Origin: UBA4732 sp963823075
GTDB taxonomy: Bacteria; Planctomycetota; Planctomycetia; Gemmatales; Gemmataceae
Reading direction: 5' to 3'
Assembly (NCBI GenBank): GCA_963823075.1
Contig: CAWGKE010000005.1
Coordinates: 17,746 to 81,745 of the forward strand
DNA length: 64,000 bases
Position 1 is the stretch's first letter. Each line of letters starts with the position of its first letter. The notes under the pieces are model-generated. The model had not been told where the DNA came from and made no database searches. It saw only the letters and a list, made by a program, of their open reading frames with translations. The position numbers and the translations under genes were made by a program. This document shows positions 18,593 to 27,772 of this stretch, in pieces.

Positions 18593-20545
18593 ATGAAAAC
18601 CTCACGACTCGGCAAGATCGTCCTCGGATCGGCGGCCGTCGGCCTGATGGCGCTGGCCGCGTGGGCCGAGCAGCCGCCGGCCCCCATCACCGACGTCGGC
18701 ACGCTCGACAAGGAGTCGGCCGACAAGGCGTTCAAGAAGCCGTATTCGCCCTACGCCGGCCGCAATTATCCGACGCGGCCGCTCTTCGGCGACACGCACC
18801 TGCACACGTCGGCGTCCATGGACGCCGGCGCCTTCGGCTGCCGGCTCGGCCCGAAGGACGCCTACCGCTTCGCCAAGGGGGAAGAGGTGGTCGCCTCGAT
18901 GGGCGAACACGCGAAGCTGTCCCGTCCGCTGGACTTCCTGGTGGTGACGGACCACTCCGACGGCCTCGGCTTCTTCCCCCGGCTGCTCGCCGGCGACCCG
19001 AAGATGCTGGCGGACCCGAAGGGCCGCCAGTGGTACAACCTCATCCAGGAAGGCAAGGGGGCGGATGCAGCCATCGATATCGTTTCCAGCTTCTCCCAGG
19101 GGACATTCCCCCTGGCGATCGCGCCGGTCCCCGGCACGGAAGCCTTCCGCGACGCCTGGCGGCTGAACATCGAGGCGGCCGACCAGGCCAACGACCCCGG
19201 CCATTTCACGGCGTTCATCGGCTACGAGTGGACCTCGAACACCGGCGGCAACAACTTGCACCGCAACGTCATCTTCCGCGACAACGGCCTGAAGGCCGGC
19301 CAGGTCGAGCCGCTCATCACCGTCAAGCCGCTGGGCAGCGACAACCCCCGCGACCTCTGGAAGTGGATGGCCGCCTACGAGGACAAGACCGGCGGCAGCG
19401 TCCTCGCCATCGCCCACAACGGCAACCTGAGCAACGGCCGGATGTTTCCGGTAATCGAATCGTTTACCGGCAAGCCGATCGACCGCGAGTACGCCGAGCA
19501 GCGGGCGCACTGGGAGCGCCTCTACGAGGCGACGCAGATCAAGGGCGACGGCGAGGCCCACCCGTTCCTGTCGCCGACCGACGAGTTCGCCGCCTTCGAG
19601 CGCTGGGACAAGGGCAATCTCGACCTCAGCGAACTCAAGAAAAAAGAGATGCTGGAGTATGAGTACGCCCGGTCGGCGCTGAAGAACGGCCTGAAGCTGG
19701 GACAGGAGCTGGGGACCAACCCGTACCACTTCGGCATGGTCGGCTCGACCGACTCGCACACCGGCCTGGCTACGGCGGACCAGGACAACTTCTTCGGCAA
19801 GACGTCCGGCTCCGAGCCGAGTCCCACGCGCGCCTCGAAGCCGTTCATCAAGGCGGAGAAGGCGACCATCATGAGCTGGGAAGAGGTCGCCTCCGGCTAC
19901 GCGGCCGTGTGGGCGACCGACAACACCCGCGAGGCGATCTTCGACGCCATGCAGCGGCGCGAGACCTACGCCACCACCGGCCCGCGCATGGCCGTGCGCT
20001 TCTTCGGCGGCTGGGACTTCGAGGCGAAGGACGCGACGAACCGCATGCCGGCGTCGGTCGGCTACGCCAAGGGCGTCCCGATGGGCGGCGACCTGACCGC
20101 CGCGCCCGACGGCAAGGCGGCGACCTTCCTCGTCGCCGCGCTCAAGGACCCCATCGGCGCCAACCTCGACCGCATCCAGGTCGTCAAGGGCTGGCTCGAC
20201 AAGGGCGGCGAGCTGCACGAGAAGGTCTACGACGTGGTGTGGTCCGGCGACCGCAAGCCCGACCCGAAGACCGGCAAGCTGCCGCCGGTGGGCGACACGG
20301 TGGACGTGGCGGAAGCGACGTGGACGAACACGATCGGCGCCCCGGAGCTGGCGACGGTCTGGAAGGACCCGGACTTCGACGCGTCGCAGCGGGCCTTCTA
20401 CTACGCCCGCGTGATCGAGATCCCGACGCCGCGCTGGACGGCGTACGACGCCAAGCGGTTCGGGATCAAGATGGATCCGAAAATCCCTAGGGAGGCCCAG
20501 CAGCGGGCCTACACGTCGCCCATCTGGTACACTTCTGCAAAGTAG
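18593..20545 (+). CDS. DUF3604 family secreted protein
   Basis: The 650-residue protein starts MKTSRLGKIVLGSAAVGLMA and has a cleavable signal. The motifs GDTHLHTSASMD near residue 64 and VTDHSDGLGFF near residue 118 are PHP-like metal-binding signatures of DUF3604, and AIAHNGNLSNG and GSTDSHTGLA complete them. The domain resembles metal-dependent phosphoesterases, but no activity is established that I know of. An ORF extends upstream into the carbonic anhydrase gene in another frame; the ATG at 18593 is chosen because it starts the signal peptide and follows GAAAGGCGACC. Confidence 0.8.
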   Translation: MKTSRLGKIVLGSAAVGLMALAAWAEQPPAPITDVGTLDKESADKAFKKPYSPYAGRNYPTRPLFGDTHLHTSASMDAGAFGCRLGPKDAYRFAKGEEVVASMGEHAKLSRPLDFLVVTDHSDGLGFFPRLLAGDPKMLADPKGRQWYNLIQEGKGADAAIDIVSSFSQGTFPLAIAPVPGTEAFRDAWRLNIEAADQANDPGHFTAFIGYEWTSNTGGNNLHRNVIFRDNGLKAGQVEPLITVKPLGSDNPRDLWKWMAAYEDKTGGSVLAIAHNGNLSNGRMFPVIESFTGKPIDREYAEQRAHWERLYEATQIKGDGEAHPFLSPTDEFAAFERWDKGNLDLSELKKKEMLEYEYARSALKNGLKLGQELGTNPYHFGMVGSTDSHTGLATADQDNFFGKTSGSEPSPTRASKPFIKAEKATIMSWEEVASGYAAVWATDNTREAIFDAMQRRETYATTGPRMAVRFFGGWDFEAKDATNRMPASVGYAKGVPMGGDLTAAPDGKAATFLVAALKDPIGANLDRIQVVKGWLDKGGELHEKVYDVVWSGDRKPDPKTGKLPPVGDTVDVAEATWTNTIGAPELATVWKDPDFDASQRAFYYARVIEIPTPRWTAYDAKRFGIKMDPKIPREAQQRAYTSPIWYTSAK

Positions 20546-20587
20546 CGGCGGCGTTCAAACGCAAGTCGTTGATGAACGGAGCGAGAC

Positions 20588-21502
20588 ATGACCGAGACGC
20601 GAGCCAACAAGGAGTTCCACGAAGTAACGACGGTCATCCTGTCCGCAGGAACGCCGACGGCGCCCACCGCCGCGCGTGTCGAGTTTGGAGCGCGGACGCA
20701 CGTCGGCAAGGTGCGTCCCAACAACGAGGATCAGTATCTGATCGCACGACTCTGTAAATCGGTGGACGTGCTGGCCGCGACCTCGCCGCCGGAGCAAGGT
20801 CCGCACCTTCTCCAGCGCGAGGGTTATCTCTTCCTGGTGGCCGACGGCATGGGCGGCGCGGCTGCGGGGGAGGTCGCCAGCGCACTGGTGGTCCGCGAGG
20901 CGATAACGCACGTCCTGGAGACGGCCAAGTGGTTTTTCCAGCTGGACGACCCGGACGAAGACGTGCGGCTGCGCTTGCTCCGTGAGGCGTTGGAGCGGGC
21001 GGATCGCAAGCTCATCGAAGAAGGCGAAAACAACCCAGCCCTGGCCGGCATGGGAACGACCCTGACCGCGCTGAGCATTATCGGGACCGACGGGTTCATC
21101 GTTCACGTCGGCGATTCGCGCGCCTACCTGTTCCGCGACGGCAAACTGGAGCAGTTGACCCGGGACCACACCGTCGCGGAGGAGTTGGTCCGGCGCGGAC
21201 TGATGCCTCCTCAGGAGGGCCGGACCCACAGGCTGCGCCACGCTCTCACGAACGTCCTCGGCGGAAAGCCGGGCGTCGAAGGCGAGGTGGTTAAGCTCCG
21301 CCTGGCCGACGGCGACCGGCTCCTGCTCTGCACCGACGGCCTGCACGGATCGCTTGGCGACGCCCAAATCGCCGACATCCTCGCGCGGCATCCCGCCCCG
21401 GAGGAGACGTGCGGCGCCCTCGTCGAGGCCGTCCTGGCCCGCGGCGCCCCCGACAACGTCACGGTGGTCGTGGCCGCCTGTTCGTTCCCGGCAGGGGATT
21501 GA
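20588..21502 (+). CDS. PP2C-type protein serine/threonine phosphatase, second copy
   Basis: The 304-residue protein shows GKVRPNNEDQYLIA, LVADGMGGAAAGEVAS, GMGTTLTALS, VHVGDSRAYLFRDG, LLLCTDGLHGS and APDNVTVVV. Most of these are shared with the gene at 14083, so they are paralogues of the same subtype. It is the last backbone gene before the tandem repeats and integrase, so it marks the left border of the integrated element. No sign of an attachment duplication inside its 3' end was seen. Confidence 0.9.
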   Translation: MTETRANKEFHEVTTVILSAGTPTAPTAARVEFGARTHVGKVRPNNEDQYLIARLCKSVDVLAATSPPEQGPHLLQREGYLFLVADGMGGAAAGEVASALVVREAITHVLETAKWFFQLDDPDEDVRLRLLREALERADRKLIEEGENNPALAGMGTTLTALSIIGTDGFIVHVGDSRAYLFRDGKLEQLTRDHTVAEELVRRGLMPPQEGRTHRLRHALTNVLGGKPGVEGEVVKLRLADGDRLLLCTDGLHGSLGDAQIADILARHPAPEETCGALVEAVLARGAPDNVTVVVAACSFPAGD

Positions 21503-21630
21503 TGGCTGTAGCCCGAGATGAGGCAGGGGCGTGCGTCCTGTCGTGGATTCAGGACCGCCGGCTCCGCGCATTTCCGCGGTCCTCCTTACCGATCTATCTC
21601 TCCCATGACGACATCAAGCCGTCGTTTTTC

Positions 21631-21741
21631 CCCGGAAAAACAGGGCTTTTTCAGCTTCGATGCACCTTTCATGCACCTGGGCCAAAAAATCGACCCGGAA
21701 AACACGGCGTTTTTGCAACTTCGATGCACCTTAATGCACCT
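21631..21741 (+). repeat. Tandem imperfect repeats upstream of the integrase (attachment-site candidate)
   Basis: Two units about 63 bp apart begin CCCGGAAAA at 21631 and 21694. Each ends with CTTCGATGCACCTT followed by ATGCACCT (21655-21678 and 21719-21741). They precede the tyrosine recombinase by 50 bp. Arm-type or core-type binding sites of the recombinase are the simplest reading, but promoter repeats are possible. I did not find the GATGCACCTT unit again further right in the window. Confidence 0.55.
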
Positions 21742-21791
21742 TTCGTCGGGAACGATTCCGAACCGCAAGCCGGGTTCGCAGTCTACCCGGC

Positions 21792-22916
21792 ATGAAAACT
21801 CCATCTCCCTGGTACTCCGAACGCCGGTCGGGCGGCGGCTGGTTCGTCAAACTCGACGGCGAGCAGAACTTCCTCGGCAAGCACCCCAACGACGCCCCGA
21901 AGCCCAAGAGGGGCCGGGACGGTCGGTGGAACCCGCCCGCCACCATCCTCGATGAATTCTACAAGCTGATGGCCCTTCGGGACACCGCCTCGAAGTCGGA
22001 CTACCTTCTTGAAACCGTCTGTTCCCTGTACCTGATGGAACTGGCGGAGACAAATCCCGACTTGTCGAAGCGCTACAGGCAGACGCTCGGCCATTTCTGT
22101 GACTTCAAGTACCAGGGGAAGCCGGTCGGCAAGCTGCTCGTCAACGCCGAACTTGAAGGGATTCACCTTCGTCGATGGGCCGAGACGTTCCCCTCGGACC
22201 AGACGCAACGGACGTACATCAACTGCTGCAAGGCGGTGCTGACCTGGGCCGTCAGGAAGAAGAGCATCAACATCAGCCACAACCCGTTCCTGTCCGTCAA
22301 GTCGCCGAAGATCGAGAGCCGTGCCGTCGTCATCAGCCGGGAGGAACACGAGGCGCTGCTCAAGTTCTGGAATAACGACTGCTACTGTGACTTCCTCCAG
22401 GCGATGTGGTTTACCGGCGCACGACCGGGGGAGATCGCCAAGATCGAGGCGAGACACCTGGAGGACGGGCTGTGGCGGCTGGCCCCCACGGAACACAAGA
22501 CGGGACGAGTGACGGGGAAGGACCGGGTGATCGGCGTCTGTGACGAACTCTACGAGATTGTGGACCGGCTGATGACACTGCATCCGACCGGCCCCCTTTT
22601 CCTCAACACCATCGGTCGTCCCTGGACAACCTCGGCCTCGTTCGTCCGGTTCGAGATGGCACGAGAGAAGAGGATCATCCGAAAGCAAGTGACCCCATAC
22701 GCCTACCGCCATGCCTGGGCCACGCACGCCCTGGAGAACGGCAGGCTCGACATCTACGAAGTGGCGAAGGCTCTCGGCCACCAGACCACGCAGATGGTCA
22801 TGCTGCACTACGACCACTCCCGGAAGAACGCCGACCATCTCCGGGACATCTTTCAACGGGCCAGACGCTCGACTACTTCGCCCGCTCCCGAAGGAACTGA
22901 AGACCAATCCCGCTAA
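21792..22916 (+). CDS. Tyrosine recombinase/phage-type integrase
   Basis: The 374-residue protein has a SAM-like N-terminal core-binding domain and a catalytic domain with TGARPGEI (Arg I), YAYRHAWAT (box II with Arg, where the usual His two before it is Tyr), ALGHQT and the nucleophile Tyr in MLHYDHS. It cuts and rejoins DNA to integrate or excise the element. It reads rightward and its 3' end overlaps the convergent HTH gene by 44 bases. Its position at the change from backbone to accessory genes supports the view that it mobilised the cargo to its right. Confidence 0.9.
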   Translation: MKTPSPWYSERRSGGGWFVKLDGEQNFLGKHPNDAPKPKRGRDGRWNPPATILDEFYKLMALRDTASKSDYLLETVCSLYLMELAETNPDLSKRYRQTLGHFCDFKYQGKPVGKLLVNAELEGIHLRRWAETFPSDQTQRTYINCCKAVLTWAVRKKSINISHNPFLSVKSPKIESRAVVISREEHEALLKFWNNDCYCDFLQAMWFTGARPGEIAKIEARHLEDGLWRLAPTEHKTGRVTGKDRVIGVCDELYEIVDRLMTLHPTGPLFLNTIGRPWTTSASFVRFEMAREKRIIRKQVTPYAYRHAWATHALENGRLDIYEVAKALGHQTTQMVMLHYDHSRKNADHLRDIFQRARRSTTSPAPEGTEDQSR

Positions 22917-23544
22917 CGGTGACGCTGCCTCGGCTCCGGCGCTTCGGGGGTCGAGGCACTTGATGCACACCGGGCATGTCCTGAGCAGGCTGAACGGTTT
23001 TCCGGGCGATGTACTCCTCGACCCACTCTCGGCGGGTGCGAAGCCACCGCCCGTCCTTCACGGCCCTGATCCGACCGTCCAGCAGCCGCTCACGGGCTTC
23101 GGCGTAAGAGCATCCCAGCAGTTCGGCCACGTCCCGTGTCGTCATGGCGTCATGCTGACACGGATTGCGGCGTGACCGGCTCGCCGAGGGGATCGTGGCA
23201 TCAGTCGGGTTGTCGCCGCCCACCTTGGCGATGGCCGAAAGACACGCTTCCATCCGACCAGCGATCTCTTCGATCCGGCTCACCGATGGCACTGTGGCGT
23301 TCCCACGGGCGGGACGAATCGCTGCCTGCTGCTCCCACGATGTCATCGAGTTCCACCGGAAATGCTCGTAGACCTCTCGAAGCGTGGCCCACTCCGGGCA
23401 GTTCGAGGCGATCTCTATGTCGTAACCAGACACCATGACGTGAGCGACGATCTGACTCCCTGGATCGCCGCCGAGAACGACACTCCGTTCCCCTTCAGGG
23501 ACTTGGGACGAAATGAAGGAGATCATTCGTTGGCGGTCGGACAT
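22873..23544 (-). CDS. HTH protein, excisionase/MerR-like
   Basis: The 223-residue protein has an N-terminal segment of unknown fold and a C-terminal helix-turn-helix (TTRDVAELLGCSYAEARERL, LDGRIRAVKDGRWLRTRREW) with the shape of excisionase-family domains. In planctomycete elements such a gene beside an integrase often sets excision direction. The convergent 44-base overlap with the integrase gene could couple their expression. The N-terminal half has no recognised match, and the start at 23544 is the first ATG in frame. Confidence 0.5.
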   Translation of the reverse strand: MSDRQRMISFISSQVPEGERSVVLGGDPGSQIVAHVMVSGYDIEIASNCPEWATLREVYEHFRWNSMTSWEQQAAIRPARGNATVPSVSRIEEIAGRMEACLSAIAKVGGDNPTDATIPSASRSRRNPCQHDAMTTRDVAELLGCSYAEARERLLDGRIRAVKDGRWLRTRREWVEEYIARKTVQPAQDMPGVHQVPRPPKRRSRGSVTVSGIGLQFLRERAK

Positions 23545-23754
23545 GACCCACCCCTCTCTTGCACACCCACCAGAACGCTAATTGAAATCGCCTAGTCGGT
23601 ATCGGGCCGTCATCCGTCCGAGGCGTGATGGCCGGGAACATCTGCAAAGCGGCGACAAGCAGACGTTCCGGCATCGGGATACTACTACGATTCTGGTGGG
23701 TTGTAAATCAAGCGAGGCAAGTGGGCTGCTCATCCGGTCTTGCCGCTCTCCTGG

Positions 23755-24213
23755 CTACGGCTCGGCACTTCTCGGCCCGAAGAACTCCTCGCCAAGATCG
23801 AGCAACGCCTTCTCGACGGCCTCCAGCTTGTCCGTCAGGACGCAGACGATGCCAAGCTGCTCGATCCACGGCTTCAAGCCGCACCCAGCAGCATCGTCTT
23901 GAAGTTGCAACTCGGTCGGTCGGTGAGGGGCTGATCGGTAGGGGTTCGCCATCGCCCTCACCAGTATTGACCGGAGGAAGTCTTCGGATGGCAGGCCGAT
24001 ATAGAACGGGAAATCGGCAAGGACTGTTTGGGTGGTGACGCTGTAGACCATCATCAGCCAGGGATGCCACCCACGGCAGGCCAGGAAGACCTCATCCGAC
24101 CACTGGTTCACGCCAAGCTGCCACACGTCGCTTTCTTGGGGAAGCTGAAGGAGCCGGTCGATGTCTTCCTGTCCCTTCTCCATGTCGGCCTCCAGGACAA
24201 CGCTCCGGGCCAC
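23755..24213 (-). CDS. Hypothetical protein
   Basis: The 152-residue frame has reasonable protein composition (DVWQLGVNQWSDEVFLACRG, LADFPFYIGLPSEDF). It resembles small proteins of unknown function in planctomycete genomic islands, but I recognise no named domain. There is no signal peptide or transmembrane segment. It is the only reasonable frame in 23.55-24.85 kb; the start ATG at 24213 follows no clear ribosome binding site. Confidence 0.45.
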   Translation of the reverse strand: MARSVVLEADMEKGQEDIDRLLQLPQESDVWQLGVNQWSDEVFLACRGWHPWLMMVYSVTTQTVLADFPFYIGLPSEDFLRSILVRAMANPYRSAPHRPTELQLQDDAAGCGLKPWIEQLGIVCVLTDKLEAVEKALLDLGEEFFGPRSAEP

Positions 24214-24850
24214 GGCGCACGATCCCCAGGAAGGTAGACGCCGAATCGTGAACGACGTTCGGAAACACCTTCGGATGCCGTCTGACCAGGCCAGGACGCC
24301 AGGATCGCCGAGTCGTGCGTCACCCTCTCCACGCAGGCGTCACGCAAAACGGGATGCCTCCCCTGGTTCGGCGGCGTTTCCTGCTGTAAAATCAGCGGCA
24401 GCGGTCGGCACTTCGCCGGTCGCCACGATTCAACCGTCGAGGAAAACGAACGCAAGCCAACCCGTGGCCCGAAAGAGGGTTACGGCTACAATTTGATGAC
24501 GCATTCTGAAGTGCGTCAAGTCTGCTTTCAGACAAACCGCCAAACTGAGCCGCAAGGCTCTTTCGTTAGATGAAAAGCAGTCTTGGCCGCTCCCGAAAGG
24601 GGGCGACGCCAAGCTGTTTTCATCTGCGCCTTGGCGGGCGTGTCTGGAGCGGCGAGGTTGTCGCTCCCGTTTTTTTTGACGGCTCTTCCTCACCGCCACA
24701 CATCGCTGTCTCAGCAGATTCTCCAGAAAAAAGTTGGCCCTTGTCAGCCAAGGCGGTCGCACCGCTGATTAGGCACGCACTGTCGCCGGGTCACACGGAA
24801 GACCGTAGCCGGTCGGTAAAGTTCACGATTCCAGCACAAGGAGAATTGCC
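24214..24850. other. Intergenic stretch with no convincing gene
   Basis: Six frames give only short Arg/Pro-rich or Ser-rich frames. The region holds a small hairpin at about 24499-24518 (GACGCA/TGCGTC) and a terminator-like hairpin at 24646-24677. The promoter of the lipoprotein gene at 24851 must lie here, preceded by an AAGGAGAA ribosome binding site. A small RNA ending at the terminator is possible. Confidence 0.4.
24646..24677 (+). terminator. Rho-independent terminator-like hairpin
   Basis: GGAGCG (24646-24651) pairs with CGCTCC (24662-24667) around a 10-base loop, and is followed by CG and eight T. It reads rightward and lies 174 bp before the next gene, so it ends an unidentified transcript or an upstream one. 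Confidence 0.5.
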
Positions 24851-25447
24851 ATGAAGCCGAGGGTTTTGTCCGGGTGTCTGTTCCTGCTGACCGTCACGCT
24901 GCTGGCGGGATGCGACTCGAAGCCGAAAGGAACTGCCGAGGGTGATCCGGCGAAGACTCCTTCCTCGACGAAGAGTGGCAAGGACACGAAGGCGAAGGTC
25001 GAAACTGAATCGCCTTCGGGGAAGAAGGACGGGTCGCCCAGCGAACTGCCCGCCGACCTGGCCCGCCTCGAACACAAAGGGTTCGTGATCTTCTACAAGG
25101 GCTTCACGGAAGAGCAGATGAAAGCCTACCTCGACCACATCTACAAGTATTGGGGAAAAGGCAAGAACGACGGCTTGAACTCAGATGGCGTGTTCTACTA
25201 CCAGGTGAAGTTGGCGAAGCAGAACCAGGGAATGCGGATCGTGCGAGAGGACGACTTCACCAGGATCATGTTCCCCGTCGAAGAGCGGAAGAAGAAAGAC
25301 CCCGTTTACTTCGGCAATATCGGCCTCCCTCTCAGCGGCAGCCTCACCAAGATTGATGAGAGCGTCAAGGGCAAGGTCGCCTACGCCACCTGCAACGAAG
25401 ACTGCACGGTGATCTACCGTGCCACCGACAAGTTCCACAAGCGATAA
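24851..25447 (+). CDS. Small lipoprotein of unknown function
   Basis: The 198-residue protein has a lipoprotein signal, FLLTVTLLAGCDSKPKGT, with the lipidated Cys in LLAGC. A charged, Lys/Ser-rich linker follows, then a globular domain with GFVIFYKGFTEEQMKAYLDH. It is anchored to the outer or inner membrane face. It heads a run of same-strand genes to 29.9 kb whose shared feature is small size and envelope localisation. Confidence 0.55.
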   Translation: MKPRVLSGCLFLLTVTLLAGCDSKPKGTAEGDPAKTPSSTKSGKDTKAKVETESPSGKKDGSPSELPADLARLEHKGFVIFYKGFTEEQMKAYLDHIYKYWGKGKNDGLNSDGVFYYQVKLAKQNQGMRIVREDDFTRIMFPVEERKKKDPVYFGNIGLPLSGSLTKIDESVKGKVAYATCNEDCTVIYRATDKFHKR

Positions 25448-25545
25448 GCACGCAACGGGTGCAGCCAGTTCCCGAACCACGGCGCAGGTAGCCGGTCTAC
25501 GTCTATGCGACGGTCCCTACCCAATCCCCAAAGGAGACAACTCCA

Positions 25546-26358
25546 ATGCGCCGAATGGTACTTCTCTTCACTCTCTGCGTCGTGGCGGCAACTCTGGTCG
25601 TCATGTACGGTTGCAGCCCCAGGGCCGAAGTCGCCAAGAAGAAGGTTCTCGACCGGCTCGACGACATGCTCGGCAAGATGGATGTCCAGCGCCAGGAGAT
25701 CGACGACGGCATGAGGGCCACGAAGAAGGCGGTCGAGGGCGTCCGCAAGGCCCGGATCACCGCCCAGGTGAAGTGCGACCAGATCGACGAGAAGGCCAAG
25801 CCCTTCGAGGAGAAGCTGGCCCAATGCGACCAGACGCTCGCCAAGCTGCGTGACCTCTTGAAAGCCGACCAGCCCGCCGAGATCGCCAGCAAAACGTATT
25901 CCGTCGCCGACATCAAGGACATGGCCGGCAAGGTCATCCAGACCCGGAAAGACGCCGAGAGGCAGATCGACGCCTACAAGACGGCCCGTGCAAACATGCG
26001 GAAAGTCGTCGCCGACCTCTCCAAGCAGCAACAAGCCCTCGAAACCCGTCTGACAAACCTCCAAGGCCAGGTCGCCAAACTCGACGCCGAGATGGCCGCA
26101 GCCAAGACGATGAAAGAGGCGTCGGCGTCGATGGGCGACAAGGACGCCACGCTGGCGGCGAACCTCGACAGCCTGGAAGAGAAGGTCGCCTCCCTTTCTG
26201 CCGACGTGCGGGCCGAGCTACAGAGCGAGTCGGAGAAGTGGTCGGAAACGAAGACGGACAAGGCCATGAGCGACGTGGACGCCTTCATCCGAGATTCGCA
26301 GCGGCCCACCGACACGGTTGCCGAGATCGACCGGATTCTCGGCCCGGCGAAGAAGTGA
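25546..26358 (+). CDS. Coiled-coil lipoprotein
   Basis: The 270-residue protein starts MRRMVLLFTLCVVAATLVVM, with the lipobox Cys in MYGCSPR. Almost all the rest is long heptad-rich helix (RKDAERQIDAYKTARANMRK, QQQALETRLTNLQGQVAKLD), typical of a periplasmic rod or tether. No enzymatic motif is seen. AAAGGAGA precedes the start codon. Confidence 0.55.
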   Translation: MRRMVLLFTLCVVAATLVVMYGCSPRAEVAKKKVLDRLDDMLGKMDVQRQEIDDGMRATKKAVEGVRKARITAQVKCDQIDEKAKPFEEKLAQCDQTLAKLRDLLKADQPAEIASKTYSVADIKDMAGKVIQTRKDAERQIDAYKTARANMRKVVADLSKQQQALETRLTNLQGQVAKLDAEMAAAKTMKEASASMGDKDATLAANLDSLEEKVASLSADVRAELQSESEKWSETKTDKAMSDVDAFIRDSQRPTDTVAEIDRILGPAKK

Positions 26359-26395
26359 CGCCACCTGCCGATGGCCTTGGTTGGGAGGCTTTGCG

Positions 26396-27376
26396 ATGCA
26401 GCCAGAAGGAAACGGGTCGTTTGGCGGAATGGTTGGTCGTGCCATGCTGGGCGGCGCATTCCTCGTCGTCAGTGCCTACATGGCCGTCTCGTGCATCGGG
26501 TGTTCGGAAAGCGGCCCAAAGCACCATCAGCCCGGCGTTGCTGGACCCGCCCCGCCGATCCCGAAGGCGAAGCTGGACGGGGCTGATTCCTCCAACGACC
26601 AGGACGACTCCGGGCATCTGGCCGACGCACGGGAGCGGGTGAAGAAGTTTGAGAAGAAGCGAGCGGCGCTGCGACCGCTTCTCGACAAGGCGCTGGGCGA
26701 CCGGGACGAGTTGGTGGGAAAGCTGCGAGAGGCCGGCGTGGAGAAGACGGCTGACCTGAAGGGCAACAGCCGGGGCCAGCAGTTGGCGAGTTCCTTGCAG
26801 CGCCTCACCGTGGAGATCGACGGGCTGGAGTGCAGCATCGCCGCCATCGACAAGGCCATCGTGGAGGCGAAGTCGGTAGTCCGCCGCAAGGAGCGGGAGC
26901 GGGCCGGCATCAGCGACGAGGAGATGCGGAAGCTGGCCGAGCAACTGCGTGAGGTCGAGGAACGGACGGATGGGGCATCGAGGACGCCGGTGACACCGCT
27001 CGACGTGGACGCCGCTCTCGACAAGGCGCTGAAAGGAAGCCGGGACTCGAAGCCCTCGCAGCCTTCGACCAGCCTGGCGGACAAGCGGCTCGTGGGGAAG
27101 TGGGAAATCGTCGAGGGCGAACAGAAGGGGACCGCCACGTTCACGGACGGCGGGACTGTCCTATTCATCTGGTTTCGCCGTGACCTGAAGCAAAACCTGA
27201 CCGAGACGGGGAATTACACCCTGACCGGGAAGAGCCTCAAGATCAAGGCGTCCGGGCAGTACGACGGCGAGAGCCTGCGGGACATCGAGTTCTTGGCGGA
27301 CGATGAACTGCTGGTTCATCGTCCCAAGGGCTTCAACTTCACCTGGCTATACGGACGGCTGAAGCGGGTGAAATGA
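26396..27376 (+). CDS. Envelope protein with coiled coil and C-terminal lipocalin-like domain
   Basis: The 326-residue protein has a hydrophobic leader (AMLGGAFLVVSAYMAVSCIG) that may be a lipoprotein signal (Cys in SCIGCS). A Lys/Glu/Arg-rich helical middle follows (KKFEKKRAALRPLLDKALGD). The C-terminal beta-rich segment (LVGKWEIVEGEQKGTATF, LKIKASGQYDGES) looks like the small lipocalin-like fold often found at ends of planctomycete proteins. The ATG at 26396 is preferred because the in-frame extension upstream runs into the previous stop. Confidence 0.5.
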   Translation: MQPEGNGSFGGMVGRAMLGGAFLVVSAYMAVSCIGCSESGPKHHQPGVAGPAPPIPKAKLDGADSSNDQDDSGHLADARERVKKFEKKRAALRPLLDKALGDRDELVGKLREAGVEKTADLKGNSRGQQLASSLQRLTVEIDGLECSIAAIDKAIVEAKSVVRRKERERAGISDEEMRKLAEQLREVEERTDGASRTPVTPLDVDAALDKALKGSRDSKPSQPSTSLADKRLVGKWEIVEGEQKGTATFTDGGTVLFIWFRRDLKQNLTETGNYTLTGKSLKIKASGQYDGESLRDIEFLADDELLVHRPKGFNFTWLYGRLKRVK

Positions 27377-27401
27377 TCGGGGGACACGACCGGAGGCCCA
27401 A

Positions 27402-27743
27402 ATGGCTGACATCACGATCCAGGGACTCGACGCCCACGCCCTTGAGCGCCTTCAGCGCCAAGCCGTCGCCAATCAGCGGTCACTCGAAGAAGAGATCAAA
27501 CACATCCTGACGTGGGGTGTGGACTACATCGAGCGAATCAAAAGCCTCACCGCTGGCATGAAACCGATGGAGATGCCGAAACCGTTGAACGCCGATGATG
27601 ACACGGAAGCCCTGGAAAGACGGAGAGTGCTTCGTGAACATCTTCGCAAAGGACATGAAGAGCGTGAGCGGCTGATGCAGGAGTTGGACGAGGAGGAGGC
27701 CGAGTTGGGACGGCTTCGGAAGGAAGGCGAACAGCAGCATTGA
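27402..27743 (+). CDS. FitA-like ribbon-helix-helix antitoxin without partner
   Basis: The 113-residue protein begins with a ribbon-helix-helix domain: ITIQGLDAHALERLQRQA, then RSLEEEIKHIL. This is the FitA/Arc type that represses its own operon and binds a PIN toxin (VapC/FitB). Here the C-terminus is an extended charged helix, and no PIN-domain gene follows; the next gene encodes a GYF protein. It may be an orphan antitoxin or a regulator reused within the cargo. Confidence 0.55.
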   Translation: MADITIQGLDAHALERLQRQAVANQRSLEEEIKHILTWGVDYIERIKSLTAGMKPMEMPKPLNADDDTEALERRRVLREHLRKGHEERERLMQELDEEEAELGRLRKEGEQQH

Positions 27744-27772
27744 GGAGAGTAAGGCATCCAGGGGACAGACCG

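Noticed and set aside
21503..21791. A tRNA gene as integration target
   Set aside because: No cloverleaf or T-arm sequence was found between the PP2C gene and the integrase.
24108..24455. Minus-strand frame of 115 residues
   Set aside because: No homologous pattern, weak composition and overlap with another weak frame.
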